A stretch of 64,000 nt of DNA from Cystobacter fuscus (GTDB lineage Bacteria > Myxococcota > Myxococcia > Myxococcales > Myxococcaceae). This document shows, piece by piece, positions 7,470-17,404 of this stretch. Made by a program: the position numbers and the translations under genes. Every line of letters begins with the position of its first letter. The first letter of the stretch is position 1. A model generated the notes under the pieces. That model had not been told where the DNA came from, did not search any database, and worked only from the letters and a program-made list of their open reading frames with translations. Location of the stretch: the NCBI RefSeq assembly GCF_002305875.1, contig NZ_CP022098.1:4836001-4900000 (forward strand), written 5' to 3'.

Positions 7470-9731
7470 GTGGAAGCCAAACGATACCTGCAGGAAGTGG
7501 GCGCCCAGGTGTCAGACGACTTCGTCAAGAACCGCTCCATCCTCTCCTTCGAGGAGTACCTCACGCTCTTCATGGCGGAGCCTCGAGGCCAGGCGCGCAA
7601 TGCCGCCCAGTACTTGCGCGACGTGATGGACTCCTTCGGCACGGAGACCGTGACGCACCCCACCGGGAAGATGCGCCGCTTCAAGGTCTTCGACGTGCCC
7701 GCCAGCGACCGGGACGGCCGGGTCGCGGGCCAGGAGGAGGTGCAGAACGCCGTCTACCGGATGCTCGGCAACTTCACGCGCGCCGGCCGCATCAACAAGC
7801 TCATCATGATGCACGGCCCCAACGGCAGCGCGAAGTCCACCTTCGTCAACGCCCTCAAGGCCGGCATGGAGCACTACTCGCGCCAGTCCGAGGGGGCGCT
7901 CTACCACATCAGCTGGATCTTCCCCTCGGAGAAGCTCGTCAAGGGCTCCATCGGCTTTGGCGGCGAGCGCATTCCCGCCACCAGCGGGGACCTGTCCACC
8001 TACGCGCACCTGGACGCCGACTCCATCGACGTGCGCATCCCGTGCGAGCTGAGGGATCCCCCCCTCTTCGCCATTCCCCCCTCCGAGCGCCAGCGCCTGC
8101 TGGAGGGCGCGCTCAAGAAGAAGGGCGTGGGCACGGGAGACGGGCAGGGCGAGGGCGACTTCGTCCTCTCCGACTTCATCCTGCACGGAGAGCTGTGCCA
8201 CAAGTGCCGCAGCATCTACACGGCGCTCCTGGCCAACTACAAGGGCGACTACATGCAGGTGATGCGCCACGTGCGCGTCGAGCGCTTCTACATCTCGCGC
8301 CGCTACCAGGAGGGCACGGTGACGGTGGAGCCGCAGATGAGCGTGGACGCCATGTACCAGCAGGTGTCCGCGGACCGGGCCAAGCTGCTCAACATGCCGC
8401 CCGCGCTGCACAACGTGGCGCTCTTCGAGCCCCAGGGCGCGCTCGTGCACGCCAACCGCGGCCTCATCGAGTACTCGGACCTGCTCAAGCGCCCGCTGGA
8501 GGCCTTCAAGTACCTCCTGGGCTTCAGCGAGACGGCGCAGGTGCCGCTCGAGCACTTCGTGCTGCAGCTCGACGAGGTGCTCCTCGCCTCGTCCAACGAG
8601 AAGCACCTGGGCGCCTTCAAGGAGCTGCCCGACTTCGCCTCGTTCAAGGGCCGCATCGAGCTGGTGCGCGTGCCCTACCTGCGCCGCTACAAGGCGGAGC
8701 AGCAGGTGTACGACGCGCAGATCACCCCCACCACCGTGGGCAAGCACGTGGCCCCGCATGCCACCGCGGTGGCCGCCATGTGGGCCGTGCTCACGCGCCT
8801 GAAGAAGCCCATCCCCGACCGCTACCCGCCCGGGGTCAAGGAGCTGGTGGATCAGATCACCCCGGTGGAGAAGATGTTCCTGTACGAGGACGGGGTGGTG
8901 CCCGACAGGCTCAGCCTCGCGCACGGCAAGGAGCTGCGAAAGCTGCGCGCGGACATGTACGAGGAGTCCGACGCCTACCCCAACTACGAGGGCCGCAGCG
9001 GCGCGAGCGCCCGGGAGATCAAGACGGCGCTGTTCAACGCCGCGCAGCACCCGGACTACAAGTGCCTGCACGCGCTCGCGGTGTTCGAGGAGCTGGAGGC
9101 CATCTGCAAGGACAAGAGCGTCTACGAGTTCCTCCTGCAGGAGGTGGTGGACGGCTACCATGACCACGAGGAGTTCGTGCGCGCGGTGCAGGCCACCTAC
9201 CTGGACAAGGTGGACGAGGAGGTGCGCGAGTCCATGGGCCTCGTCTCCGAGGGGCAGTACCGCGAGCTCGTCGAGCGCTACGTCTACAACGTGAGCCACT
9301 GGGTGAAGGGCGAGAAGATCCGCAACCGCCACACCGGTGCCATGGAGCGCGTGGACGAGCAGCGCATGGCGGAGATGGAGGCCATCGTCATGCCCAAGGG
9401 CGAGGATCCGGGCGAGTTCCGCCGGGGGCTCATCTCGCAGATCGGCGCGCACAAGCTCGACCATCCGGACGACGCGGAGATGGACTACCCGCGCATCTTC
9501 CCGGACCTGTTCCGCCGCCTGCGCGACCACTACTTCGAGGAGCGCAAGCGCGTGCTGCGCCGCAACAAGGAGAACGTCCTCAAGTACCTCTCCGAGGACC
9601 GCGGCACCCTGTCCGCGCGCGAGCAGGCCCAGGTGGAGAGCACCCTGAAGACGATGAGCGAGCGCTACGGCTACTGCGAGCACTGCGCCAAGGACGCCAT
9701 CCTCTTCCTCATGAAGAAGCGCTACGGCTGA
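7470..9731 (+). CDS. prkA: PrkA-family AAA+ serine protein kinase/ATPase
   Basis: A 753-residue PrkA/YeaG homologue. The AAA+ part begins after about 80 residues with Walker A GPNGSAKST at 116-124, and the protein is co-linear with PrkA up to a C-terminal helical kinase-like domain. PrkA proteins respond to starvation and sporulation; reported activities include Ser phosphorylation and, more recently, proteolysis in Bacillus, so the biochemical label is uncertain. Two CxxC pairs, Cys243/Cys246 and Cys736/Cys739, could bind metal. The usual neighbours, a YeaH/YhbH (DUF444) gene and a SpoVR gene, are absent here. The start is a GTG with an excellent AGGAGG site 7 bases upstream. The chain is longer than the roughly 640 residues of enterobacterial YeaG, mostly in internal insertions. 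Confidence 0.93.
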   Translation: MEAKRYLQEVGAQVSDDFVKNRSILSFEEYLTLFMAEPRGQARNAAQYLRDVMDSFGTETVTHPTGKMRRFKVFDVPASDRDGRVAGQEEVQNAVYRMLGNFTRAGRINKLIMMHGPNGSAKSTFVNALKAGMEHYSRQSEGALYHISWIFPSEKLVKGSIGFGGERIPATSGDLSTYAHLDADSIDVRIPCELRDPPLFAIPPSERQRLLEGALKKKGVGTGDGQGEGDFVLSDFILHGELCHKCRSIYTALLANYKGDYMQVMRHVRVERFYISRRYQEGTVTVEPQMSVDAMYQQVSADRAKLLNMPPALHNVALFEPQGALVHANRGLIEYSDLLKRPLEAFKYLLGFSETAQVPLEHFVLQLDEVLLASSNEKHLGAFKELPDFASFKGRIELVRVPYLRRYKAEQQVYDAQITPTTVGKHVAPHATAVAAMWAVLTRLKKPIPDRYPPGVKELVDQITPVEKMFLYEDGVVPDRLSLAHGKELRKLRADMYEESDAYPNYEGRSGASAREIKTALFNAAQHPDYKCLHALAVFEELEAICKDKSVYEFLLQEVVDGYHDHEEFVRAVQATYLDKVDEEVRESMGLVSEGQYRELVERYVYNVSHWVKGEKIRNRHTGAMERVDEQRMAEMEAIVMPKGEDPGEFRRGLISQIGAHKLDHPDDAEMDYPRIFPDLFRRLRDHYFEERKRVLRRNKENVLKYLSEDRGTLSAREQAQVESTLKTMSERYGYCEHCAKDAILFLMKKRYG

Positions 9732-9868
9732 GCGGCTGCTGGGCGGCCAGGGGAGCCGACGCAGGGGGGGCGGGATGCTTTCCGGTGGGGCCTCGAGGGG
9801 GGAAGATCCTTGGGGCCTCACGGTTGGAAACTCCGGCCCTCTCTCCCTTGTACCCTCCTGGAGCCTCG

Positions 9869-10759
9869 ATGAAGCGTTTCTCCCTCGGCCTGCCCGGCCT
9901 GCTCGCCCTGTTGTCCTGCGCGGCCACCTCGGCCTCGCCCGTGGCCTCCGCCCCCGCTCAAGGGGCGAGGACGGACAACACTCCGCCCGAGGTGGCGCGG
10001 CCCGTGGAGGTCCCCGCGCCGCGGCTGTCGCGCAAGGCGCAGGTCCAGCGCATCCTCCCGCACAACGTGCGGCTCGCGCTGCTCGAGGGCGAGAAGGTCC
10101 GGAGCACCGCCTCCGGGGTGGTGATCGGCAACGAGCAGACGCCCCAGGGGCCCGTCAGCTACGTGCTCACCAACGCGCACGCGGTGGACACGCGGGAGCT
10201 CGAGCACCCGGGCCTCGTCGTCATCGTGGACGCGCGGGCCGATTCCACCGAGTACCGGGCCGAGGTGGTGGCGCTCGGGGCGGTGCCAGACATGGACCTG
10301 GCGCTGGTGAAGGTGCCCGGCCTGCAGCGCACGCCCGCGCGGCTCGCCACGGACGCGGAGCTGGAGATGGGGGAGGACGTGGTGGTGGCCGCCTCGCCCT
10401 TCGGCCGCGCCCTGTCGCTCTCCGGCGGCATGGTGTCCCAGGTCGAGTGGGACAAGGAGAGCAAGCGGCCGCGCATGGTGAAGACGGACGCGCCCATCGG
10501 CTATGGCGCCTCGGGCGGCGGCATCTTCAGCCTGGAGTCCGGCAAGCTGCTCGCCATCGTCGAGGGCTACCGCACCGCCAAGGTGGGCTTCGCCGTGGCC
10601 GAGCAGAACTTCAGCTTCGATGTGCCCATGCCCGGGGAGACCTTCGCCGCGCCGGGCGCCAAGGTGCGCCAGTTCCTCGCGCAGCGGGGCTTCTCCCGGC
10701 TGCTCGCCGAGGAAGCGGGTGGCCCGGGCCCGGCGGGTGCCCAGACCGCCAGCCGCTAG
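9869..10759 (+). CDS. trypsin-like serine protease, probable lipoprotein
   Basis: A 296-residue exported protease. The N-terminus MKRFSLGLPGLLALLSC has a signal peptide ending in a lipobox-like LLSC, so it is probably lipid-anchored. The chymotrypsin-fold triad can be seen: His in VLTNAHAVD near residue 108, Asp in DMDLALVKV near 145 and the nucleophile in GYGASGGGIF near 215. This resembles the protease domain of HtrA/Deg proteins, but no PDZ domain follows, so it is a stand-alone trypsin-2 type enzyme. A Ser/Pro/Ala-rich linker of about 50 residues joins anchor and domain. The start ATG at 9869 was preferred over upstream starts because it opens the signal peptide. It lies 54 bp ahead of the deaminase gene and may share its transcript. 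Confidence 0.85.
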   Translation: MKRFSLGLPGLLALLSCAATSASPVASAPAQGARTDNTPPEVARPVEVPAPRLSRKAQVQRILPHNVRLALLEGEKVRSTASGVVIGNEQTPQGPVSYVLTNAHAVDTRELEHPGLVVIVDARADSTEYRAEVVALGAVPDMDLALVKVPGLQRTPARLATDAELEMGEDVVVAASPFGRALSLSGGMVSQVEWDKESKRPRMVKTDAPIGYGASGGGIFSLESGKLLAIVEGYRTAKVGFAVAEQNFSFDVPMPGETFAAPGAKVRQFLAQRGFSRLLAEEAGGPGPAGAQTASR

Positions 10760-10813
10760 TCGCGAAACTCGACAGGGGGCGCCTCCACGGTACATCCCAC
10801 GGGGGAGGCGCAT

Positions 10814-11278
10814 ATGGGCAACCGCAGTTCGTGGGATCAGTACTTCATGGACATCGCGCGGCAGGTCGCCAGCCGGGCCACCTGTGATCGCAAGCACGTG
10901 GGAGCGCTCCTGGTGCGAGATCGCACGATCCTCTCCACGGGCTACAACGGCTCCATCCGGGGCATGCCCCACTGCTCGGACGTGGGCCACCTGATGGAGA
11001 ACGGCCACTGCGTGGCCACCGTCCACGCCGAGGCCAATGCCATCATCCAGGCGGCCAAGAACGGCGTGCGCATCGACAGCGAGCGCGACAAGCCCACCAC
11101 CCTCTACACCACCGCCAGCCCCTGCTGGCCGTGCTTCAAGCTGATCGCCAACTCGGGCGTGAGCCGCATCGTCTATGGCGAGTTCTACCGGGATCCGCGC
11201 ATCTTCGAGTACGCCGCTCGGCTGAGCATCGAGCTCGTGGGTCCCGGGCCGGAAGAGCAACCCTCCGAGCGTCGATAA
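10814..11278 (+). CDS. dCMP deaminase family protein
   Basis: A 154-residue zinc-dependent deoxycytidylate deaminase-like protein (cytidine/deoxycytidylate deaminase superfamily). The zinc site is complete: VHAEANAI supplies the His and the catalytic Glu, and SPCWPCFK supplies two Cys ligands. The upstream GYNGSIRGMPHC segment matches dCMP deaminases (ComEB type), which make dUMP for dTMP synthesis. The length is typical for the bacterial enzyme. A purine-rich ribosome site (GGGGGAGG) precedes the ATG by about 6 bases. Base-editing or late-competence roles are possible within the family, but nucleotide metabolism is the simplest reading. Confidence 0.9.
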   Translation: MGNRSSWDQYFMDIARQVASRATCDRKHVGALLVRDRTILSTGYNGSIRGMPHCSDVGHLMENGHCVATVHAEANAIIQAAKNGVRIDSERDKPTTLYTTASPCWPCFKLIANSGVSRIVYGEFYRDPRIFEYAARLSIELVGPGPEEQPSERR

Positions 11279-11511
11279 ACGGCACCGGATGTCCAGCGGC
11301 GCACGGACCTCGAGTGCATGGGCACTCGAAGGCAGGAGAAGCGTTCGCGAGACAACATCCCGAGGGCCGAGTGGCAGACGCTTGGTGTGGGAATTCCTAT
11401 CGCCCGGCAAGAATTACCGGTCCAGGGTTGACGGTAATAACGCCAGTCCCTAAATCCTCGAAGCGACGGGGCGGCGGGAGTGACGGGCGCCAGTCAACCT
11501 CAGGAGAATCT

Positions 11512-12189
11512 GTGATCAACTCCACGGCTGCGAATAGCGGCGCGCCCCCGGTGCGCGAAGTGACGGAGACGGTGGTGGACGCCGCGCGCTACAGCACGGT
11601 GCCCTCCCTGATGGACAGCCTGCTGCACGATGTGCGCAATCCCTTGAACGCGATGTCCATCCATCTGGAGGTGTTGACCGAGAAGCTCAAGGTCGACGGC
11701 CAGGTGCCGCCCTCGCAAGAGAAGAACCTCAAGTCCATGCGTGAACAGATTCAGCGCGTGGACGGCATTCTGCGGCGTTTCGCGGAGTTCATCGTCAGTC
11801 GCCCCGGAGGTGCCGGGGACGCGGACCTGTCGGAGACGGTGACACGTGCCATGGAGGTTCTGTCGCATGAGAGCCGCAAGCGGCGGCTCCAGGTGCGCCC
11901 CACGCTCGCTCCCGGAGTCCGGGCGCGGCTGGCGGACATCGGGGAGCTGGGCTTCCTCGTGGTGCAGGCGCTGACGCGGGCCTATGGCCGCTCGGAGGCG
12001 GGGCACGAGGTCACGGTGACGGTGCGCAGTGAGGACGCGAAGGCGGTGTTCGAGGTGGTGGACGCGAACGCCGCCGGGGTGGTGGGGAGCAGTGAGGCCT
12101 CGGCCGCCCTGGAATTGCGGTGTGCGCAGCTCGGTGTGGAGCTGCATCTGCTGGCCGGCACCTGCCGGTTGAGCTTCCCGCTCGCCTGA
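11512..12189 (+). CDS. soluble HisKA-domain protein with degenerate ATPase domain (phosphotransfer or sensor kinase)
   Basis: A 225-residue cytosolic protein without membrane or sensor domain. Residues 30-100 form a dimerisation/phosphoacceptor region whose H-box reads SLLHDVRNPLNAM, with His39 as the likely phosphorylated residue. The second half has the size of an HATPase_c domain, but the N-box Asn is not apparent (LGFLVVQALTRAYGR) and the G1 motif is eroded (VVDANAAGVVG), so ATP binding is doubtful. That makes it similar in design to Spo0B-type phosphotransferases, though a divergent kinase cannot be excluded. It starts at a GTG with AGGAG at 11502-11506 and sits 77 bp before an NtrC-like response regulator, its probable partner. 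A TTGACG-containing AT-rich patch near 11427 may hold the promoter. Confidence 0.75.
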   Translation: MINSTAANSGAPPVREVTETVVDAARYSTVPSLMDSLLHDVRNPLNAMSIHLEVLTEKLKVDGQVPPSQEKNLKSMREQIQRVDGILRRFAEFIVSRPGGAGDADLSETVTRAMEVLSHESRKRRLQVRPTLAPGVRARLADIGELGFLVVQALTRAYGRSEAGHEVTVTVRSEDAKAVFEVVDANAAGVVGSSEASAALELRCAQLGVELHLLAGTCRLSFPLA

Positions 12190-12266
12190 TCCCAGGCGGC
12201 GGGGTGGTCTGAAGCTTTCTTCTCCCCTCTTTCTTCACCCGATCAGTTTTGATGTCTGGAGGTCCC

Positions 12267-13700
<1,434 letters not shown>

Positions 13701-14038
13701 GCGGACTTCGTGGACCCCCATCGCCAGGCCTACCTCACGGGTGGGGTCGCGGGCGGTGGGGGACGCGTGGATCGGGCGGCCGGGCAGACGGGTGTCCGGC
13801 TTCACGGTGGTCTTGTTTTGAGTGATGACACGCTGCGTTGGGTGAGGGGGTGACGGCCCGGTCTCTGCTTGACTCACAGGGTCGCGACGGGCGATCCTTC
13901 AGGTCACACCACACCCCATGCGGCAGCCGGTAGGACTGTTCCCCACCCGGACAGAGATCCAGCGAGCCCTGTTCATGACCGTCCCCGAGAGGACGGAGGC
14001 GGGCTCGGCCGAGGGGTGTCAAGGAAGGCCATGTGTTC
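13701..14038. other. 338-bp intergenic region upstream of the ArsA-like gene
   Basis: No credible gene, RNA or strong hairpin was found. It contains the leader of the ArsA-like gene with an AAGGAAGG ribosome site at 14021-14028 and a TTGACT at 13870 that could be a -35 element without an obvious -10. Confidence 0.4.
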
Positions 14039-16051
14039 ATGAGCGACGCACGAGTTCTTCACTTCTTCGGCGGCAAGGGTGGGGTGGGAAAGACCACACT
14101 CGCGGCGGCATACGCCCTGCGGCTGGCGGATGAAGCGCCCAAGGAGCGGGTGCTGCTCGTCTCGTTGGATCCGGTGCGTTCGTTATCGGATCTGCTGCGC
14201 AAGCCCCTGACGGGCAAGCCGACGAAGCTGGAGGCCGAGGAGACGGAGCCCGTGAAGGAGGCCCCCAAGGCCAAGGGCAAGGGAGCCAAGGCGAAGCCGG
14301 ACGGCGGCGTGTGGGCGATGGAGCTGGAGCCGGGCGCGCTGGGCAAGTCCTTCGTGAGCAAGTACGCGTCGGCGCTGCAGAAGGCGGCGGGCAAGGGCAC
14401 CCACCTGTCGGAGGACGAGCTGGGCAAGCTGTACACCCAGGCCACGCCGGGGCTCGAGGAGCTGCTGGGGTTGATGTACGTGGCGGAGCTGGCGGAGAGT
14501 GGTGAGTTCGATCGCGTGGTGGTGGACACCGCGCCCACCAGCCACACGCTGCGCGTGTTCGACATGCCGGTGGGCCTGCGCAAGTTCCTGGGCCTCGTGA
14601 GGGTGGGCTCGGAGCGGGGCTCGGGCGGCAAGGGCAAGAAGGCCGCCGCCGCGGTCGAGGAGCCCGGGTTCCTCGAGGAGCAGCTGGCGCGCGCGGAGAA
14701 GCTGCTCGCGCTGCTGAAGGATCCGGCGCGCACGGCCTTCCACCTGGTGGCGCTGGCGGAGCCGGTGCCCGAGGCCCAGACGCGCATGTACTTCGCGCAG
14801 CTGCGCGAGCGCGGCCTCCCCGTGGTCGAGGTGGTGGTCAACCAGGTGGAGGACAAGGAGGGCTGTGCCGCCTGTCTGGGCCGCCGCGGTCTCCAAGCGC
14901 CGCACGTGCGCAAGTACCAGGCGCTGGACAAGAACGTGCCGGTGCACCTGGTGGGCCGGCGCGAGGTGGCGCCGCGGGGCCTGGAGCTGCTCAAGCCCTT
15001 CGCCCAGGAGTGGGCGAGTGGCAAGGAGACCAAGACGCTGGAGTTCGCCGCCGCCGAGGGGCCTCCCGCCCTGGTGCGCGCCCCGTCCATGCCGCCCATC
15101 GCCGCGCCGCCGCTGCCGCCCACGCGGCTCATCTTCTTCGTGGGGCAGGGTGGGGTGGGCAAGAGCTCCTGCGCCGCCGCCGCCGCCGTCACGCTGACGG
15201 AGAAGGAGGGGCCGGTGCTCCTCATCTCCACGGATCCCGCGCACTCGCTGTCCGACGTGCTGCAGAGCCGGCTGACGGACGTGGAGACGCAGGTCAAGGG
15301 CACCAAGGGCCTGTACGCGCGCGAGCTGGACATGGCCGGCTGGTTCAACGCCGTGCGCAAGCGCTGGAAGGAGAAGGCGGAGAAGGCCTACGAGGGCGCG
15401 CCGAAGACGGGCAACGACGTGCCGGTGGATCTGCTGCTCTTCCGCAACCTGCTCGACGCGGCCCCCGCGGGCATCGACGAGCTGGCCGCCCTGTCCTGTC
15501 TGACGGATGCCCTGGTGCAGGAGCGCTTCAAGCGCATCGTCGTGGACGGCGCCCCCATGGTCTCCACCCTGCGCGTGGTGGAGCTGGTGGACACGGCCCG
15601 GAGCTGGTTCGGCGCCCTGCAGAGCGTGCTGTCCAAGCACAAGTCCAAGGGCCTGGGTGAGCTGGCCGAGGACATGGCCGGCTTCCTCAAGCACATCAAG
15701 CGTTTCGAGGAGGCCCTGGCCTCGCCCACCGAGTCGCGCTTCGTCGTCGTCACGCGCGGCGAGGAGCTGGCGGCCGAGCGCTCCGAGCGCCTGGTGCAGT
15801 ACCTCAAGGATCGCAAGCTCCAGGTGGAGCGCGTGCTGGTCAACCGCGTGGGGCCCAAGGCGGACTGCCCCAAGTGCGAGAACCGGCGCAAGAACGAGCT
15901 CAACGCGGCCAAGAACATCGAGAAGACGATTGGCCTGCCGGTGACGGTGGCGCCCGCCCTGGGTCGTCACCCCGCCGGCCTGCGCGAGCTCAAGGCGTTC
16001 CGCACCGCCTGGTACGCCCTGAGCGCCACCGCGAAGACGAAGGCGGCCTGA
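14039..16051 (+). CDS. tandem ArsA/Get3-like ATPase
   Basis: A 670-residue protein made of two ArsA/TRC40-type ATPase halves. Half 1 starts with the deviant P-loop GGKGGVGKTT (11-20) and has the switch II motif DTAPTSHTLR, but its switch I reads SLDPVRS instead of the usual DPAHS. Half 2 has P-loop GQGGVGKSS (369-377), lacking the signature lysine, an intact STDPAHS and an eroded switch II, DGAPMVSTLR. Each half ends with a CxxC pair, Cys276/279 (CAACLGRR) and Cys610/613 (CPKCENRR). These resemble the zinc-binding pair that holds Get3 dimers together. No ars genes are nearby, so arsenite export is unlikely; membrane-protein targeting or another client-handling role is possible. A Lys/Ala-rich insert follows residue 60. 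A GTG at 14033 is an alternative start. Confidence 0.88.
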   Translation: MSDARVLHFFGGKGGVGKTTLAAAYALRLADEAPKERVLLVSLDPVRSLSDLLRKPLTGKPTKLEAEETEPVKEAPKAKGKGAKAKPDGGVWAMELEPGALGKSFVSKYASALQKAAGKGTHLSEDELGKLYTQATPGLEELLGLMYVAELAESGEFDRVVVDTAPTSHTLRVFDMPVGLRKFLGLVRVGSERGSGGKGKKAAAAVEEPGFLEEQLARAEKLLALLKDPARTAFHLVALAEPVPEAQTRMYFAQLRERGLPVVEVVVNQVEDKEGCAACLGRRGLQAPHVRKYQALDKNVPVHLVGRREVAPRGLELLKPFAQEWASGKETKTLEFAAAEGPPALVRAPSMPPIAAPPLPPTRLIFFVGQGGVGKSSCAAAAAVTLTEKEGPVLLISTDPAHSLSDVLQSRLTDVETQVKGTKGLYARELDMAGWFNAVRKRWKEKAEKAYEGAPKTGNDVPVDLLLFRNLLDAAPAGIDELAALSCLTDALVQERFKRIVVDGAPMVSTLRVVELVDTARSWFGALQSVLSKHKSKGLGELAEDMAGFLKHIKRFEEALASPTESRFVVVTRGEELAAERSERLVQYLKDRKLQVERVLVNRVGPKADCPKCENRRKNELNAAKNIEKTIGLPVTVAPALGRHPAGLRELKAFRTAWYALSATAKTKAA

Positions 16052-16068
16052 TCGGCCGCCGTGCCCCT

Positions 16069-16087
16069 CTCCCTCGCCGGGAGGGAG
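16069..16087. terminator. hairpin between convergent genes
   Basis: CTCCCTC (16069-16075) and GAGGGAG (16081-16087) are perfect 7-bp arms around a 5-base loop, placed between the stop of the ArsA-like gene and the stop of the convergent membrane-protein gene. There is no T-run; a bidirectional terminator is likely from its position. Confidence 0.45.
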
Positions 16088-16091
16088 TGCT

Positions 16092-16550
16092 TCAGCGCAG
16101 GTGCAGCCCGCCCATGTTGCGCAGCACGCGCGGCAGTTGGTAGCGCAATCCCTCCAACAACGGGTGCGTGGGCCGTGGGCGGAGCACCTGGGGCAGGGCC
16201 TGGCCCTGTTCGAGCTGGAGCGCGATCGCCGGGCCCGCCAGCATCAGGCAGAGCGCCGGGACGATGCACAGCCCCACCGGCACCACCGTCGCGCCCACCA
16301 GGTGCAGCGCGCGCCGCGTCGCCGAGGGCCGCCCCGGCAGCGCCGTCAGCGTGCTCAGGCACCCTGCGAACAGCGCACCTCCGAGCAGCCCCAGCAGCGC
16401 CGCCAGCAGCCAGCTCGCCCCGCCCAGTGGCGTGCCCAGCACGGGCTCGACGACGCCGGGCGCCGACGCCGCCAGCAGGAAGGCGAAAAAGAAGGGCGTC
16501 AACGCCACCAACGCCACCAACCCCCACTGCCGTCCCTCGAGTCTCACCAT
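16092..16550 (-). CDS. small integral membrane protein of unknown function
   Basis: A 152-residue protein with a short charged N-terminus and about three to four hydrophobic helices (for example LVALVALTPFFFAFLLAA and a Gly/Leu-rich helix near residue 60, then VVPVGLCIVPALCLMLAG near 110), followed by a basic, proline-containing tail that probably faces the cytoplasm. No known family was recognised. The ATG at 16550 has a GGAGG 8 bases upstream (16563-16559), which supports it as a real gene. It is followed upstream on the same strand by a TPR gene 72 bp away and could be cotranscribed with it. Confidence 0.65.
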   Translation of the reverse strand: MVRLEGRQWGLVALVALTPFFFAFLLAASAPGVVEPVLGTPLGGASWLLAALLGLLGGALFAGCLSTLTALPGRPSATRRALHLVGATVVPVGLCIVPALCLMLAGPAIALQLEQGQALPQVLRPRPTHPLLEGLRYQLPRVLRNMGGLHLR

Positions 16551-16622
16551 CCCCACCACCTCCCCAAGACAAGGGTGGGACGGGCCCCCCGGGCCGCCAA
16601 GTCCGTCAGGTGGTGATCCGTT

Positions 16623-17309
16623 CTATGCATCGCACTCCGGCGGCAGATCGGTGAACGTCCCCAGCGTGCCGAGCTGGAGCGCCCCCTTGTCGGTCAACGT
16701 GCCCTGGACGGGGGGCTCGTTCGGCAGGGTGACCTGGAGGGTGCGCCCCTGGAGCGTGTAGGTGCCGGTCCGTTTCCGGGTGGTGACGCGTTGGGTCTCC
16801 TCGTCGAAGCCCGTCCGTTCCACCACCACCTTCCGGGCGTCCGGGAAGGTGAGCGTCGTGCGGGCGTGCATGTCCCCCTCGGTGAGCCGGAACCACGTCA
16901 CCCGGCGCAGCAGCTTGGGCACATCGGCCTCGTTCTGGGGGGACAGGCCCAGCAGGCGCTGCCAGCCCAGGGTGTCGCGGATGGGGTCCAGGTCCGCGTC
17001 CTTCTTGGCGCGCGCGAGCCGGCGGGCATCCAACTCGACCGAGCGCGTCAGGCGCTCGACGATCGTCTCCCGGTAGGCCGAGTAGTCGCAAATCTTCCCC
17101 TTCTTGCGCAGCACCCCCAGGGTCGCCGCCACGTTGTAGTGGGCCAGGGCCATCTTCGGGTCCGCCCGGGCCGCGGCTTCGAACTTCTCCAGGGCCTCGG
17201 GGTATTTGCCCGCCTGGTAGAGGCGGAAGCCCTGGGTGTTGAGGGTACGCGCCGAGGGGGCGGGCGCGGCGGACAGCAGGAGGGCGAGCAGCAGCGGGAG
17301 GGCGTCCAT
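16623..17309 (-). CDS. exported TPR-containing protein
   Basis: A 228-residue protein with a short signal peptide (LPLLLALLLSAAPAPSA), so probably periplasmic or cell-surface. Residues about 22-60 form a TPR-like helical pair (TQGFRLYQAGKYPEALEKFE...ARADPKMALAHYNVAA). The rest is a C-terminal domain with beta-strand character (DARKVVVERTGFDEET, TYTLQGRTLQVTLP) that recurs in myxobacterial small TPR proteins but has no assigned function. It diverges from accA across 95 bp. A scaffold or sensor of envelope state is possible, but nothing proves it. Confidence 0.78.
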   Translation of the reverse strand: MDALPLLLALLLSAAPAPSARTLNTQGFRLYQAGKYPEALEKFEAAARADPKMALAHYNVAATLGVLRKKGKICDYSAYRETIVERLTRSVELDARRLARAKKDADLDPIRDTLGWQRLLGLSPQNEADVPKLLRRVTWFRLTEGDMHARTTLTFPDARKVVVERTGFDEETQRVTTRKRTGTYTLQGRTLQVTLPNEPPVQGTLTDKGALQLGTLGTFTDLPPECDA

Positions 17310-17404
17310 GTCGTTCCGACGAGGGGGGGAGGTGGGGATTCAGCGTACCGCGTAACAGGTTGCGCGTTGTCAGGTTGGATGGCGGGTGATAGGGCTCCCG
17401 CGCC

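Noticed and set aside
14039-16051. Naming the tandem ATPase arsA
   Set aside because: Motifs are partly degenerate and no arsenic genes are nearby; a Get3-like role is as likely.
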